64,000 bases of DNA from UBA7803 sp963822255 (GCA_963822255.1 CAWGGV010000001.1:372001-436000), one strand, 5' to 3'; counted from the stretch's first letter, positions 1 through 8,848 are shown. The notes: generated by a model not told the origin, from the letters alone. Program-made: numbers and translations.

Positions 1-32
1 AGGCTGGACACGCAGGTCCAGAGCGGTAGGCT

Positions 33-812
33 TCATGGCTGCACTCTCACGGGTTGCTTTTGCGGGTGGGGATGGAACGGCGTGCGCTTCCACCAAAGGC
101 GCAGGGCCTGCCAGTAGATGGCGGCGGAGACCTCGAGGGTCATCAGCGGAAACCGGGCCAGGGCCGCGGCGAGCGCCGGTCCGGTGGCCTCCCGTCGCAC
201 CAGGCGCAAAGTGGCGTCGAATATCTTCTCGCCATCGCGCCGGTTGATCATGTGCACGGCGAGCTTGTCCGCCGGGCTGCTGAACGACCAGTCGTAGCCG
301 ATGGCCATCTCCATGAACGGCGACACGTGGAAGCGCTTGTCGAAACGGAAGCGCTGGCTGCGCCCCGGCGACGGATCGTGGGCACGCAGCACGTAACTAT
401 GGCGCTCGTTCCACGGCGTGTTGGTGATCTCGGCCACCGTGGTTTCCACCCGTGTGCCGGCCTGATCGAAGCAGTAGTAGACGGTGACGGGGTTGAAGCA
501 GTAGCCGAAATAGCGCAGGTGGGTGAGCATGCGGATCGGCCCATCGGGGCGAACGCCGCTCTCCTGCTCCACGCAGTCGCGCACCGCCTGGTCGAGGCTC
601 ACCTGCGGATCACCCAGGTAATCGGCGCGCCGGAGCCACGCCGGCGCCGGCCGCCGCGCCGACCACAGCCATCGGCCGCGGAACACCTCGTCCAGCTCGG
701 CGAGGTCCAGATACATCATGAACAGCCGGTAGCGGAACGCGTGGGGCCGCGGCGCGTAGCGGCGGTGTCTAACCCACCCGGTGTAGATGGCGCTGGCGGG
801 CATGTTCGGCAT
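33..812 (-). CDS. DUF1365 family protein
   Basis: DUF1365 (COG3496) protein of about 259 residues. The family signature is visible: YTGWVRHRR near the N-terminus, then HLRYFGYCFNPVTVYY in the middle, then KRFHVSPFM. The biochemical role of the family is unknown; it is regularly found beside COG2907 flavoproteins, CFA-type methyltransferases and DUF1295 proteins and is presumed to act on membrane lipids. I start it at ATG 812, because the longer reading lies inside the preceding flavoprotein gene and has no family similarity; ATG 803 is an alternative. It overlaps that gene by 44 bases and is the last gene of the lipid operon. Family assignment is sure, function is not. Confidence 0.88.
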   Translation of the reverse strand: MPNMPASAIYTGWVRHRRYAPRPHAFRYRLFMMYLDLAELDEVFRGRWLWSARRPAPAWLRRADYLGDPQVSLDQAVRDCVEQESGVRPDGPIRMLTHLRYFGYCFNPVTVYYCFDQAGTRVETTVAEITNTPWNERHSYVLRAHDPSPGRSQRFRFDKRFHVSPFMEMAIGYDWSFSSPADKLAVHMINRRDGEKIFDATLRLVRREATGPALAAALARFPLMTLEVSAAIYWQALRLWWKRTPFHPHPQKQPVRVQP

Positions 813-2091
813 CCCCTGCTCCCTCCCGCCGGCAGCGCGCGCGAAAGTGCGCGACGGCGTCGAGCGCGCTGACCACGCCGTCCTCATGGAACCCGTTCCG
901 CCAGTAGGCGCCGCAGAAGTATGCGCGCCGCACACCGTTGATCTCGACCTGGCGTCGCTGCGCGGCGATGCCGGCGGGGGTGAACAGCGGATGATGATAG
1001 GTGAGCCGCTTGATGATTTTCGCCGGATCGATGGCGTCCGTCATGTTGAGCGTCACCAGGAGCGGCACCCGCGACTCGAGCCGCTGCAGGATGTTCATGT
1101 GGTAGGTCACCGCCACCCGGTCCAGTGGCGCGCGGGGAACGTTGTAGTTCCACGCCGCCCAGGCCCGCCTCCGCCGCGGCAGCACGGACGTGTCGGTGTG
1201 CAGTACCACGTCGTTGGTCTGGTAGGGAATTGCGCCGAGCACCCGACGTTCGACCGCGGAGGCATCGGACAGCATCCGCAGCGCCTGATCGCTATGGCAG
1301 GCGAGAAACACGGCGTCGAACCGTTCGGCATCGCCGGACCGGGGCGTCACCAGCACGTGAGTGGGGAAGCGACGCACCGACACCACCGGCGTGTTCAGCC
1401 GAATGCGGTCCCGGAACGGCGCGCTGAGCTTCTCCACGTAGCGCGCCGAGCCGCCGCGGATCGTTCGCCAGGTGGGCCGGTCGTTCACCGACAACATGCC
1501 GTGGTTGTGAAAGAAGCGGACGAAGAACCGCGCCGGAAACTGCCGCAGAGTCTGCGGGGCCGCGGACCAGATGGCCGCACCCATGGGTACGAGATAGTGC
1601 TCGACGAAAGCCCGCGAGTACCCCTTCACCCGCAGGTACGTCTCGAGGGTGACGTCGTCGGCAGCGTCCTCCAGAAGCGCCGGCGCTTCGCGATTGAAGC
1701 GCAGGATGTCCCGGATCATGCCCCAGAAAGCAGGACGGACCAGGTTCCGGCGCTGGGCGAACAGACTGTTCATCGTGGTGCCGTTGTACTCCAGTCCGGA
1801 GCGCGCGGACTTCACCGAGAAGCTCATCTCGCTGTCCTGCACCTCGACGCCGAGCTCGCCCAGGAGCTCGATGAAGCGCGGATAGGTCCAGTCGTTGAAG
1901 ACGATGAATCCCGTGTCCACGGCGTAGTCGCGGCCTTCGTGCACAACATGGTGGGTATGGGTATGACCACCGACGTGCCCGCCTGCCTCGAACACCGTGA
2001 TGTCGTGATCGCGGCACAGATGGTAGGCGGCGACGTTGCCGGCGATGCCCGTGCCGACGACGGCAATCCGCTGTGGTCGCGTGGCGATCAT
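769..2091 (-). CDS. FAD/NAD(P)-binding amine-oxidase-like protein (COG2907)
   Basis: Flavoprotein of 440 residues. It opens with an ADP-binding fold, IAVVGTGIAG at about residues 9-18, followed by an acidic residue ending beta strand 2 (FEAGGHVGGHTHT), as in amine oxidase and phytoene-desaturase-like enzymes. The C-terminus carries the second FAD contact (YFCGAYWRNGFHEDG). COG2907 proteins are known mainly by context: they sit with DUF1365, CFA-like methyltransferase and DUF1295 genes, which fits an oxidation or desaturation step on acyl chains. In alphaproteobacterial furan fatty acid synthesis an O2-using protein acts on a methylated acyl chain; whether this enzyme is equivalent is inference. 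The start lies 4 bases downstream of the desaturase stop. Confidence 0.88.
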   Translation of the reverse strand: MIATRPQRIAVVGTGIAGNVAAYHLCRDHDITVFEAGGHVGGHTHTHHVVHEGRDYAVDTGFIVFNDWTYPRFIELLGELGVEVQDSEMSFSVKSARSGLEYNGTTMNSLFAQRRNLVRPAFWGMIRDILRFNREAPALLEDAADDVTLETYLRVKGYSRAFVEHYLVPMGAAIWSAAPQTLRQFPARFFVRFFHNHGMLSVNDRPTWRTIRGGSARYVEKLSAPFRDRIRLNTPVVSVRRFPTHVLVTPRSGDAERFDAVFLACHSDQALRMLSDASAVERRVLGAIPYQTNDVVLHTDTSVLPRRRRAWAAWNYNVPRAPLDRVAVTYHMNILQRLESRVPLLVTLNMTDAIDPAKIIKRLTYHHPLFTPAGIAAQRRQVEINGVRRAYFCGAYWRNGFHEDGVVSALDAVAHFRARCRREGAGDAEHARQRHLHRVG

Positions 2092-2095
2092 CGCG

Positions 2096-3112
2096 TCACC
2101 GATCGATGCGCCGCGCGTCGCGGATCGCCGCCGGCACCGGCTTCAGGTTCCAGACCAGGCCCACCGCTGCCAGTGCCCGGAGCAGGTAATAGGTCACGTC
2201 CAGCTCCCACCAGAAGAACCCTTGTCGGGCGGACCCCGGGAAGTGGTGATGGTTGTTGTGCCACCCCTCGCCCAGGGTGAGCAGCGCCAGCCACCAGTTG
2301 TTGCGGCTGTGATCCCGGGTGCGGTAGCGGCGGCGGCCGAGCCGGTGAGCCAGCGAGTTCACCGAGAAGGTGGCGTGGTAGAGGGCCACGGTGGAGATGC
2401 AGAATCCCCACACCAGCATCTGCGGGCCCGACGTGCCGAGGCCCGGCGCCAGATGGCTGAGCAGAGCGCCGGCGCCGTACAGGCTGGCCGCCAGCACCAC
2501 CGGCACCAGCACGTCGAAACGATCGAGAAACGTGAGCTCCGGATAACGCGCCAGGTCACGCACCAGCTCGTGCCGGGTGCGGAACGCGGTGCGGGTCATG
2601 AACCAGCCAATGTGGCTCCACAGGAAGCCGTGCTGAACGGGCGAGTGGCTGTCGGGTTGCCGATCGGAGTGGACGTGATGGTGGCGGTGGTGAGACGCCC
2701 ACCACAAGGGCCCGCGCTGAACCGCGGCGGCACCGATCACGGCGAACAGAAACTGCATCGGCCGCGAAGTCCGAAAAGTCCGGTGCGAAAAATAGCGGTG
2801 ATAGAAGCCGGTGATGGCGAACAGGCGGAGGCCATACAGTGCCGCCGCGACGGCCACCGCCGTGGGGCTCCAGCCCACCCATACCGCCCCTACGCAGCCC
2901 AGATGCAACGCCACAAAGGGGGCCGTGCGGATCCACTCCACCCGATCGCCGGCAGGCGGTGAGGCGGAACCCGCCGACGGATCCACTGGGGCGCAGGACT
3001 CGCTCGGCAATGCCGAGGTGTCCAGCCATGCTCTGAAGGTGGCGGCGCGCCCGGCGCTGCCGACGGTGGTGGCCTTGGGAACGTCGCGATCGAGTGTCAT
3101 CGGTTCCACCAT
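2096..3112 (-). CDS. membrane fatty acid desaturase (acyl-CoA/acyl-lipid type)
   Basis: Integral-membrane di-iron desaturase of 338 residues. All three histidine boxes are present: HRYFSH at 105-110, HHRHHH at 141-146 and HNNHHH at 285-290. These ligate the two irons that activate O2 to insert a double bond in a fatty acyl chain. Hydrophobic segments flank box 1 (about 64-104) and lie at about 200-250. The first 55 residues are polar and not conserved, so an internal start is possible. Neighbouring genes encode a CFA-type methyltransferase and a flavoprotein, which makes a pre-methylated or membrane-esterified chain a plausible substrate. Regiospecificity cannot be read from the sequence. Confidence 0.93.
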   Translation of the reverse strand: MVEPMTLDRDVPKATTVGSAGRAATFRAWLDTSALPSESCAPVDPSAGSASPPAGDRVEWIRTAPFVALHLGCVGAVWVGWSPTAVAVAAALYGLRLFAITGFYHRYFSHRTFRTSRPMQFLFAVIGAAAVQRGPLWWASHHRHHHVHSDRQPDSHSPVQHGFLWSHIGWFMTRTAFRTRHELVRDLARYPELTFLDRFDVLVPVVLAASLYGAGALLSHLAPGLGTSGPQMLVWGFCISTVALYHATFSVNSLAHRLGRRRYRTRDHSRNNWWLALLTLGEGWHNNHHHFPGSARQGFFWWELDVTYYLLRALAAVGLVWNLKPVPAAIRDARRIDR

Positions 3113-3116
3113 CAGC

Positions 3117-3776
3117 TCAGTTCAGCAGGTACCGCAGCCGGCGGCCCGACTCGGTGGTGGTTTCGAGACCGAGCCAGCGACGCTCCGGCGAGTACCACAG
3201 ATCGATGGAGAACTCGTCCGTGGTCAACGTGTAGTGGTCCGCTGCGCGCTGGCGGCCGCCGGCTTCGATGGTCTCGCGCCCCTGGCTGGTCACCTTGACG
3301 TTCACGTACTTACCCGTCTGCGAGTTCAGCAGCCGGGTGGCGTCCAGGATGTGAGGATTCCAATAGGCGAACGTCTCGACGCACTCCGGCAGCCGCTGGC
3401 GGCCTTCGCCGGTGTCCACCACCAGGTGGGCCTGGGCAAGCTCACCGTGCACGAACAGTTGCTCGCCGTTGTCGTTGGTCTTCGATTCGATCCGGGTGAG
3501 GCAGTCGCCGCGCCACTCCTCCCGATCGTCGTGGTGATAGCTGTAGACGTTCACGAACAGAATCTTCACCTTGTAACGCGCTTCGCTCACCAGCACCCTG
3601 TCCTGCCCGCTTTCAGTCAACCGAAAGGTCTGGTAACCGATCTTCTTGCCGTCGAGCAGCGCGGTGAAGCGCCACTCCCGGGTGCCGTCGCCGCCTGCGG
3701 CGCCGACGCATGTCGCCGCTGGCAGAAAGGTCACGAGAGATAATACGATTGGGAGCACCGATCGGATTCGCATCAT
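3117..3776 (-). CDS. DUF6134 family secreted protein
   Basis: Protein of 219 residues with a cleavable signal peptide (MMRIRSVLPI followed by a hydrophobic stretch to about residue 27). The mature part is beta-rich and has the DUF6134 pattern: LLDGKKIGYQTFRL, a VYSYHH segment, then a Cys-containing GDCLTRIESKT motif. Residues 1-2 are two consecutive Met codons, and ATG 3776 overlaps the preceding DUF1295 stop as ATGA. An in-frame upstream extension exists but runs antisense to nothing useful and matches only a shifted reading of the DUF1295 gene, so I exclude it. Likely periplasmic; role unknown, presumably in the lipid pathway of this operon. Confidence 0.82.
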   Translation of the reverse strand: MMRIRSVLPIVLSLVTFLPAATCVGAAGGDGTREWRFTALLDGKKIGYQTFRLTESGQDRVLVSEARYKVKILFVNVYSYHHDDREEWRGDCLTRIESKTNDNGEQLFVHGELAQAHLVVDTGEGRQRLPECVETFAYWNPHILDATRLLNSQTGKYVNVKVTSQGRETIEAGGRQRAADHYTLTTDEFSIDLWYSPERRWLGLETTTESGRRLRYLLN

Positions 3777-4570
3777 GGTCGATCCTCGCCGATCGCGCCG
3801 ATCCGGGGCGGCCATGGAAAGAACGCCGAGGTTCCGGCGATGTACTGGCGATACGCCGGACGGCGCTCGCCGATATCCTTCTCCAGCAGGGCGACGCCGG
3901 AGACCCGCAGCAGCAGCACCGACATCAGCAGGGGCGAAATCACTGCCCACCACCCGCCCGCGCCGGCGGCGATCAGATAGAACCCCCACCACAGGCAGAA
4001 CTCTCCGAAGTAGTTCGGATGGCGGGTGTAGCGCCACAGCCCCGAATCCAGCACCCGGCCGCGACTCGCCGGGTCGGACTTGAAGCGGGCGAGTTGAAGG
4101 TCGCCCACGGCTTCGAACAAAAAGCCGAACGCCCACAACGCGGCGCCGGCCCAGTCGAGCCCGGTGAGTGGTGACGGCGCCGCGATGGCGGCGAGCAGCG
4201 GCAGCGACACCACCCAGGCCAGCAGCGCCTGGAGGCCGAACACCAGATACAGGCTCTTCACCGCGAAGTTCGGCTGGTTGCGGCGGCGGATGGCCTGATA
4301 ACGATGGTCTTCCGGCTGACCCCAACCGCGCCAGGTGATGTAGCCGCTGAGTCTCACCGCCCATACACAGACGAGGACGAGGACCAGGACCGCGCGAGCT
4401 CCCGTGGCTGGCGCGGTGCCGGCGTAGACGAAAGCGCCCGCCGGAAAGAACAGGCCCCAGAGACTGTCGACGACGCCGACGTCGCGGCGGACGACGCTCA
4501 ACAGCCAGGTCGCGACGCCCATCAGCGCCATCAGCGCCAGGCCCCACAAATACGATCTCAGATCGAACAA
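3773..4570 (-). CDS. DUF1295 membrane protein (steroid 5-alpha-reductase-like fold)
   Basis: Polytopic membrane protein of about 265 residues, DUF1295 (COG3752). The C-terminal half carries LWRYTRHPNYFGE, the hallmark of the ERG4/ERG24, steroid-reductase and isoprenylcysteine-methyltransferase superfamily, followed by a final pair of membrane helices and the HxxY-like tail. Members are presumed to reduce or modify lipid double bonds. I place the start at TTG 4570, preceded by GGGGAAGG; the longer open frame invades the DUF2878 gene and is unlike the family. The start codon is therefore uncertain, the family is not. It overlaps the next gene by 4 bases. Confidence 0.85.
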   Translation of the reverse strand: MFDLRSYLWGLALMALMGVATWLLSVVRRDVGVVDSLWGLFFPAGAFVYAGTAPATGARAVLVLVLVCVWAVRLSGYITWRGWGQPEDHRYQAIRRRNQPNFAVKSLYLVFGLQALLAWVVSLPLLAAIAAPSPLTGLDWAGAALWAFGFLFEAVGDLQLARFKSDPASRGRVLDSGLWRYTRHPNYFGEFCLWWGFYLIAAGAGGWWAVISPLLMSVLLLRVSGVALLEKDIGERRPAYRQYIAGTSAFFPWPPRIGAIGEDRP

Positions 4571-4611
4571 CCGCCTTCCCCAGTTATCGCGACCCCCCGT
4601 GCACGGTACCG

Positions 4612-5148
4612 TCAGGCTTCCCGCGACACAACAATCGCGGGAGAGAAGCCGTCGAAGCGTCTCGCCAGGGCCACCAGCAACCACATTGCCCCGGCCCAGC
4701 CGGCGCCGATGACTGCCACCGCCGCCCCGGTATGGAGGGTGATCGCTCCCAGCCGCTCGCCGCCCAGGTAGGCCATGGGGCCGCCCACCGCACCGAGCGC
4801 GGCCGCCAGCCACGGCCGCGTCTTCAGCCAGCGCAGGGACAGGTTGAGGGTCATGGCGAACAGCATCCACATGGCCAGCATCCATGGCGCCAAGGCGCCC
4901 TGCAGGTAGGCGCCCGAGGCGAACCTGAGCATCCCGGACACTACCAGCACGGGGTCGAAGACCAGGCCGATCGCCACGGCCGCCAGCACCAGCCTGGCCT
5001 CCGCCGCTGGATCGCTCGCCGCATACAGGTGAACGGACAGGATGATGAGCGCGAGCACGGGGCCGATCAGCGGCAGCTGGTGCGCGGCACCGAGGACGCA
5101 GGCGAACCAGCCGATCTGGAAAGCGATGACGTTGGCGGCCACGGGCAC
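4612..5148 (-). CDS. DUF2878 membrane protein
   Basis: Small polytopic membrane protein of 178 residues with about five hydrophobic segments and the family pattern of an N-terminal FQIGWFACVLGA helix. DUF2878 proteins accompany CFA-like methyltransferases and DUF1295 proteins in proteobacteria, but no activity has been assigned that I know of. The start is GTG 5148, only 5 bases after the stop of the methyltransferase, which fits one polycistronic transcript. Ordinary length for the family. Confidence 0.82.
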   Translation of the reverse strand: MPVAANVIAFQIGWFACVLGAAHQLPLIGPVLALIILSVHLYAASDPAAEARLVLAAVAIGLVFDPVLVVSGMLRFASGAYLQGALAPWMLAMWMLFAMTLNLSLRWLKTRPWLAAALGAVGGPMAYLGGERLGAITLHTGAAVAVIGAGWAGAMWLLVALARRFDGFSPAIVVSREA

Positions 5149-5152
5149 GAGC

Positions 5153-6208
5153 TCACGCGCTCCCGGGGCGCTCGAACAGGTAGTGGCTCACCCACCACTG
5201 CTGCCCGTGCCGATAGCCGAACAACTCGGCGCACGACATGAAGAAGATGCGCCAGCGCTGCAGCCACTGCTCGGCCGCGGCCTCGCCGTAGGTGGCGGCG
5301 AGCACGGGCAGCACCGCTGCGCTGTGGCGGTCGAGGTTGGCGAGCCAGGCGTTGGCGGTCTTTTCGTAGTGAGTGCCATCCCAGGTCCAGCGTGACAGGA
5401 ACTTCAGCCGATCCTGGAACCTGAGCGGCAGATCGTCGCTCGGCATGATGCCGCCCGAGAAGAAGTGACGGCTCATCCAGTCCGACGGGCCCTGATCGAC
5501 GAACTCGTACGGCACCGACCGGTGAACGAAGATGTGCTTGAAGAAGCGCCCGCCGGGCTTCAGCCAGTCGTGAATCCTGCCGTAGAGGGTGCGGTAGTTG
5601 CGCATGTGCTCGAACATCTCCACCGACACCACGCGGTCGTAACGGCCCGTCGCCGCGAAGTCGTTCATGTCGCAGGTGACGACCCGGACGTTACCGAGGC
5701 CCCGCCGCGCGGCTTCCGCCGTGATGTGCTCGCGCTGAGAGTGAGAATTCGACACAGCCGTGATCCGCGCCGCCGGATACTGGTCCGCCATCCACAAGGT
5801 GAGCGAGCCCCAGCCGCAGCCGAGCTCCAGTATGTCCTGGCCGTCGTCGATACCGGCACGCTCGCAGGTCACCGCCAGGGCGGCGGCCTCGGCGTCGTCG
5901 AGCCGGTCGACGCCCTCGCCCCAGTAGCAGGCGCTGTACTTGCGGTGGGCGCCGAGCACCAGGTCGAAGAACGCCGCGGGCACCTCGTAGTGCTGCTCGT
6001 TGGCCTTCTCCGGAACCGGCGCGACGGGCCCGGCGTCCATCGCCGCAACGAACCGCTCGCTGCGTGCCGCGTAGCGTTCCACGTCGTCGGCGGCGATCTC
6101 GGCGAGCCGCTGCCGGAGCAGCCGCCGAATTCCCGCACGAATGACCAGATCCGGAACGTAGCCTTGTTCCGTCCAGCCGATGATCGTGTGCTCTGTGGAA
6201 ATCCCCAT
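5153..6208 (-). CDS. CFA-synthase-like SAM-dependent methyltransferase
   Basis: Class I methyltransferase of 351 residues in the cyclopropane fatty acid synthase/COG2230 superfamily. EQHYEVP (71-77) precedes the SAM-binding motif I, ILELGCGWG at about 126-134, and the C-terminal region retains the EMFEHM and FKHIFVH segments of the family. CFA-type enzymes methylate or cyclopropanate the double bond of phospholipid acyl chains in the membrane. First gene of the lipid operon, starting at ATG 6208 behind GGGGGTG. With the desaturase and flavoprotein downstream, methylation followed by further oxidation of the acyl chain is a reasonable model, as in furan fatty acid synthesis in alphaproteobacteria. 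The exact product is inference. Confidence 0.88.
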   Translation of the reverse strand: MGISTEHTIIGWTEQGYVPDLVIRAGIRRLLRQRLAEIAADDVERYAARSERFVAAMDAGPVAPVPEKANEQHYEVPAAFFDLVLGAHRKYSACYWGEGVDRLDDAEAAALAVTCERAGIDDGQDILELGCGWGSLTLWMADQYPAARITAVSNSHSQREHITAEAARRGLGNVRVVTCDMNDFAATGRYDRVVSVEMFEHMRNYRTLYGRIHDWLKPGGRFFKHIFVHRSVPYEFVDQGPSDWMSRHFFSGGIMPSDDLPLRFQDRLKFLSRWTWDGTHYEKTANAWLANLDRHSAAVLPVLAATYGEAAAEQWLQRWRIFFMSCAELFGYRHGQQWWVSHYLFERPGSA

Positions 6209-6294
6209 GCCGCCGTTCACCCCCGCTGCTGGTGAGCATATCAGAGGCGATCCGCCGGAGAGATGGTCCCGGCGTGCCTGTCCGCTTCTCCACA

Positions 6295-6323
6295 TATACG
6301 TTCACGGCCGCCAAGTGGATTCA
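6295..6323 (-). promoter_or_regulatory. putative ECF-sigma-type promoter of the lipid operon
   Basis: Reading the minus strand, TGAATCC (6323-6317) is followed after exactly 16 bases by CGTATA (6300-6295), about 80 bases ahead of the methyltransferase start. This resembles promoters of ECF sigma factors of the RpoE-ChrR type, whose -35 is TGATCC-like and whose -10 starts with CGTA-like bases in some group members. No sigma/anti-sigma pair is in the window. The match is by eye and the consensus from memory, so confidence is moderate. Confidence 0.45.
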
Positions 6324-6400
6324 TCCGAGCACCCTCCGCCGGCCACGCCCGCCTCCGGCGCCGGCTTGCGCCGCTCCGGCACCGGGGGTAACTTGCCCGG

Positions 6401-6703
6401 ATGCCCAAAAATTCCTCCGACAACGCGCAGGACGCGGCCGGCCCTCCTGCGGAATCCGGCACGCCTGTGGAGGCCGTCGACCAGCTCGAGTTCGAGGCGG
6501 CCGCCGAAGAGCTGGAAGCCCTGGTGGAACAGATGGAGACGGGAGACCTCAGCCTCGAAGCGTCCCTCGTCGCCTACGAACGGGGGGTCAAGCTCGCCCG
6601 CCACTGTCAGGCGGCGCTGAAGAACGCCGAGCTCAAGGTCAGCCAGCTCAGCGAAGACGGCACTCTGGAGCCCATGGACCCCGACGCCCTCGATGAAGAC
6701 TGA
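6401..6703 (+). CDS. xseB: exodeoxyribonuclease VII small subunit
   Basis: XseB, 100 residues, the small subunit that binds in several copies to XseA to form the single-strand-specific exonuclease VII. The conserved core runs from FEAAAEELEALVEQME to LSLEASLVAYERGVKL and predicts two helices. The acidic, poorly conserved ends are normal. It overlaps ispA by 11 bases, the usual xseB-ispA arrangement of proteobacteria. The intergenic stretch upstream (6209-6400) is shared with the divergent lipid operon. Confidence 0.96.
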   Translation: MPKNSSDNAQDAAGPPAESGTPVEAVDQLEFEAAAEELEALVEQMETGDLSLEASLVAYERGVKLARHCQAALKNAELKVSQLSEDGTLEPMDPDALDED

Positions 6704-7575
6704 TACCCGGGAGCTGAAGGCGACCATCGAGGACGCCCTGGATCACTACCTGCCTGCTCAGTCCGCCATCGCCCCGAAGCTCGTCGAGGCCATGCGCTAC
6801 GCCACCCTGTCCGGCGGCAAGCGGCTGCGGCCCATGCTGCTGTGCGCGGCCTGCACCGGCGTCGGGCGGCCTGCTGGAGGACGCCCTCGCGCCCGCCTGT
6901 GCCGTGGAGTTCGTCCACGCCTACTCCCTCGTCCACGACGACCTGCCCGCCATGGACGACGACGACATCCGCCACGGCCTGCCGAGCAGTCACGTCAAGT
7001 TCGGCGAGGCCGAAGCGATCCTCGCCGGCGACGCCCTGCAGGCGCTGGCGTTCCGCACCCTGGCCGAGGCGCCCAACGTGCCGGCGGCGGCGCGGCTGCG
7101 GGCGGTGGGCCTGCTGGCCGACGCCGTCGGCTGGCAGGGTATGGTGGGAGGGCAGAGTTTCGACCTGGCGTCGGAGCACAAGAGCCTGCCACTCGATTAC
7201 CTGGAAGCGCTGCACGCCGCCAAGACCGGTGCGCTGATCCAGGCCAGCGTGCAGATCGGCGCGGTGGTGGGCCGGCCCGATCTCGACGACGAGACCTTCG
7301 TGCTGCTCGGCGAGTTCGCTGCCCGCACCGGGCACGCCTTTCAGGTCATCGACGACGTCCTCGACGTCACCGCCACCACCGACGCGCTCGGCAAGCCGGC
7401 CGGGTCGGATACTGCCGCCGACAAGAGCACCTATCCCAAGCTCATGGGCGTGGACGCCGCCCGGCAGCACGCGCACCGGCTGCTCGACGACGCCCTGAAG
7501 TTCCTGCATCGGGCCGGCCTCGGCGAGTCGCTGCTGGCCGAGCTGGCGCACCTCGCCGTGAAACGGGAATTCTGA
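6693..7575 (+). CDS. ispA: polyprenyl (farnesyl) diphosphate synthase, frameshifted
   Basis: IspA condenses IPP with DMAPP/GPP to farnesyl diphosphate. The first aspartate-rich motif is DDLPAMDDDD, with HAYSLVHDD just before it; the second is the DDVLD segment. RLRPMLL near residue 48 is also typical. The gene changes frame at about 6864-6866 (GGGCGG): removing one G joins LLCAACTGVG to GLLEDALAP and restores the normal spacing, giving about 293 residues. Usually dxs follows ispA; here the next gene is an opposing protease gene, so dxs must be elsewhere. I treat the frameshift as a likely base-call error because ispA is normally essential. Confidence 0.9.
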
Positions 7576-7602
7576 CGCCCCCACGCCGGCCCGCAGAAGC
7601 CC

Positions 7603-8253
7603 TCAGCGCTTCTCGGTCAGGGTGAGGACGCCGCCGCTCTCCTGCATGTTCACCTGGTGCAGAAACGACATGCCGAGGAGGATCTCGGACGGGTAGTCGC
7701 CGTCGATGACGGCGGCGCGGACGTTGTACGCAGTCAGCCCGCCCACCACCACCTGGTCCAGAGTGACGAAGCGCGAGCCGACAGTGCCTTGAGCGGTCTG
7801 CACCGTGCCGCGGTCACCATGGTCGGCGTCGAGCCCGAGCGATGTGGCGTGGGCGCGGCTCATGGCCACCACCGAGGCACCGGTGTCCACCAGAAAGTCG
7901 ACCAGGGTGCCGTCGATGGCGCCGCGAATGCGGTACTGGCCCTGACCGTCGGCGGAGATCGACACGCGCTGCTGCTCCACCGGCTGGAAGCGGGCGGAAA
8001 CCTCCCGGCTCAAGCTCAGGTCGTAGATGTCGCCCTGATAGCGCACCCGCGCGCCGGAGGAATCCGCCTGGAGCAGGGTGATCCCGTCCGGCGAGGTATC
8101 GCCAACCTTCAGCATCTGCTCCGCACCGGCGGCGCGGAGCACGGCGCGGTCCTTGAACAACGCCAGCACCTCCACGGGCTGCCCGCCGGCCGCGGTGGCG
8201 GCGACTGACCAGATCAGCCACAGGAGCGGCAGCAAACGTCTCAGGATCGGCAC
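7603..8253 (-). CDS. retropepsin-like aspartic protease, exported
   Basis: About 216 residues from GTG 8253, which precedes a clear signal sequence (PILRRLLPLLWLIW, cleavage near residue 22). The catalytic motif FLVDTGAS lies at about 120-127, and a second conserved block, PSEILLGMSFL, near the C-terminus completes the retropepsin fold (TIGR02281-type clan AA protease). Such proteins act as homodimers with one DTG each and are expected in the periplasm. Substrates are not known. It faces ispA tail-to-tail, with 27 bases between the stops. Confidence 0.82.
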   Translation of the reverse strand: MPILRRLLPLLWLIWSVAATAAGGQPVEVLALFKDRAVLRAAGAEQMLKVGDTSPDGITLLQADSSGARVRYQGDIYDLSLSREVSARFQPVEQQRVSISADGQGQYRIRGAIDGTLVDFLVDTGASVVAMSRAHATSLGLDADHGDRGTVQTAQGTVGSRFVTLDQVVVGGLTAYNVRAAVIDGDYPSEILLGMSFLHQVNMQESGGVLTLTEKR

Positions 8254-8308
8254 ACGAGCCTCGGTTCGGGCAATTCCTGACAGTCTACGGGCGGGCGGCG
8301 GCAGCCGG

Positions 8309-8824
8309 TCAGACGAGCAGACGAAATGCCAACTGCAGCACGACGAGAACGAGACCGCCGGCAATGAGGTCGTCCAGCATCACCCCCACCGCCCCGGACA
8401 CCCGCCGGTCCGCCCAGCCGACCGGCCACACCTTGCTGATGTCGAGCACCCGGAAAAGCAGGAACCCGCTCGCCCCGGCAAGCAGCGTCGCGGGGGCCCC
8501 CAGCAGGGCAAGCCAGAGCCCGGCCACCTCGTCGATGACGATTCTGGGATCGTCGTGGACGCCGTAGCGCCGACCGACCACGTGGGTGAGCCAGGTGCCG
8601 GCGGCCACCGTGCCCGCCACCACCGCGAGCTGCACCGGCCACGCCATACCGGCGAGCAGCAACCACCAGATCGCCAGGGCCAGGAGCGATCCCCACGTGC
8701 CCGGCGCCGGGCGCAGAAAGCCGCAGGCGAATCCGGTCACGAGAAACACCGCCGGGTCGGCGAACGACGCGGGCTCGAGCCGCGGCACGCCCTCGTCCGG
8801 TTCGCCGGCGTCCCCATCCTTCAT
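8309..8824 (-). CDS. pgpA: phosphatidylglycerophosphatase A
   Basis: PgpA, 171 residues, a membrane enzyme that dephosphorylates phosphatidylglycerophosphate to phosphatidylglycerol. The conserved GTWGSLLAL motif, the IVIDEVAG motif with its metal-binding acidic residues and the LDISKVWPV and GVMLDDL segments are all present, with hydrophobic helices between them. It follows thiL by 24 bases, in the standard nusB-thiL-pgpA order. Confidence 0.95.
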   Translation of the reverse strand: MKDGDAGEPDEGVPRLEPASFADPAVFLVTGFACGFLRPAPGTWGSLLALAIWWLLLAGMAWPVQLAVVAGTVAAGTWLTHVVGRRYGVHDDPRIVIDEVAGLWLALLGAPATLLAGASGFLLFRVLDISKVWPVGWADRRVSGAVGVMLDDLIAGGLVLVVLQLAFRLLV

Positions 8825-8848
8825 GATCCATCGCTCATGAACAGCCGC

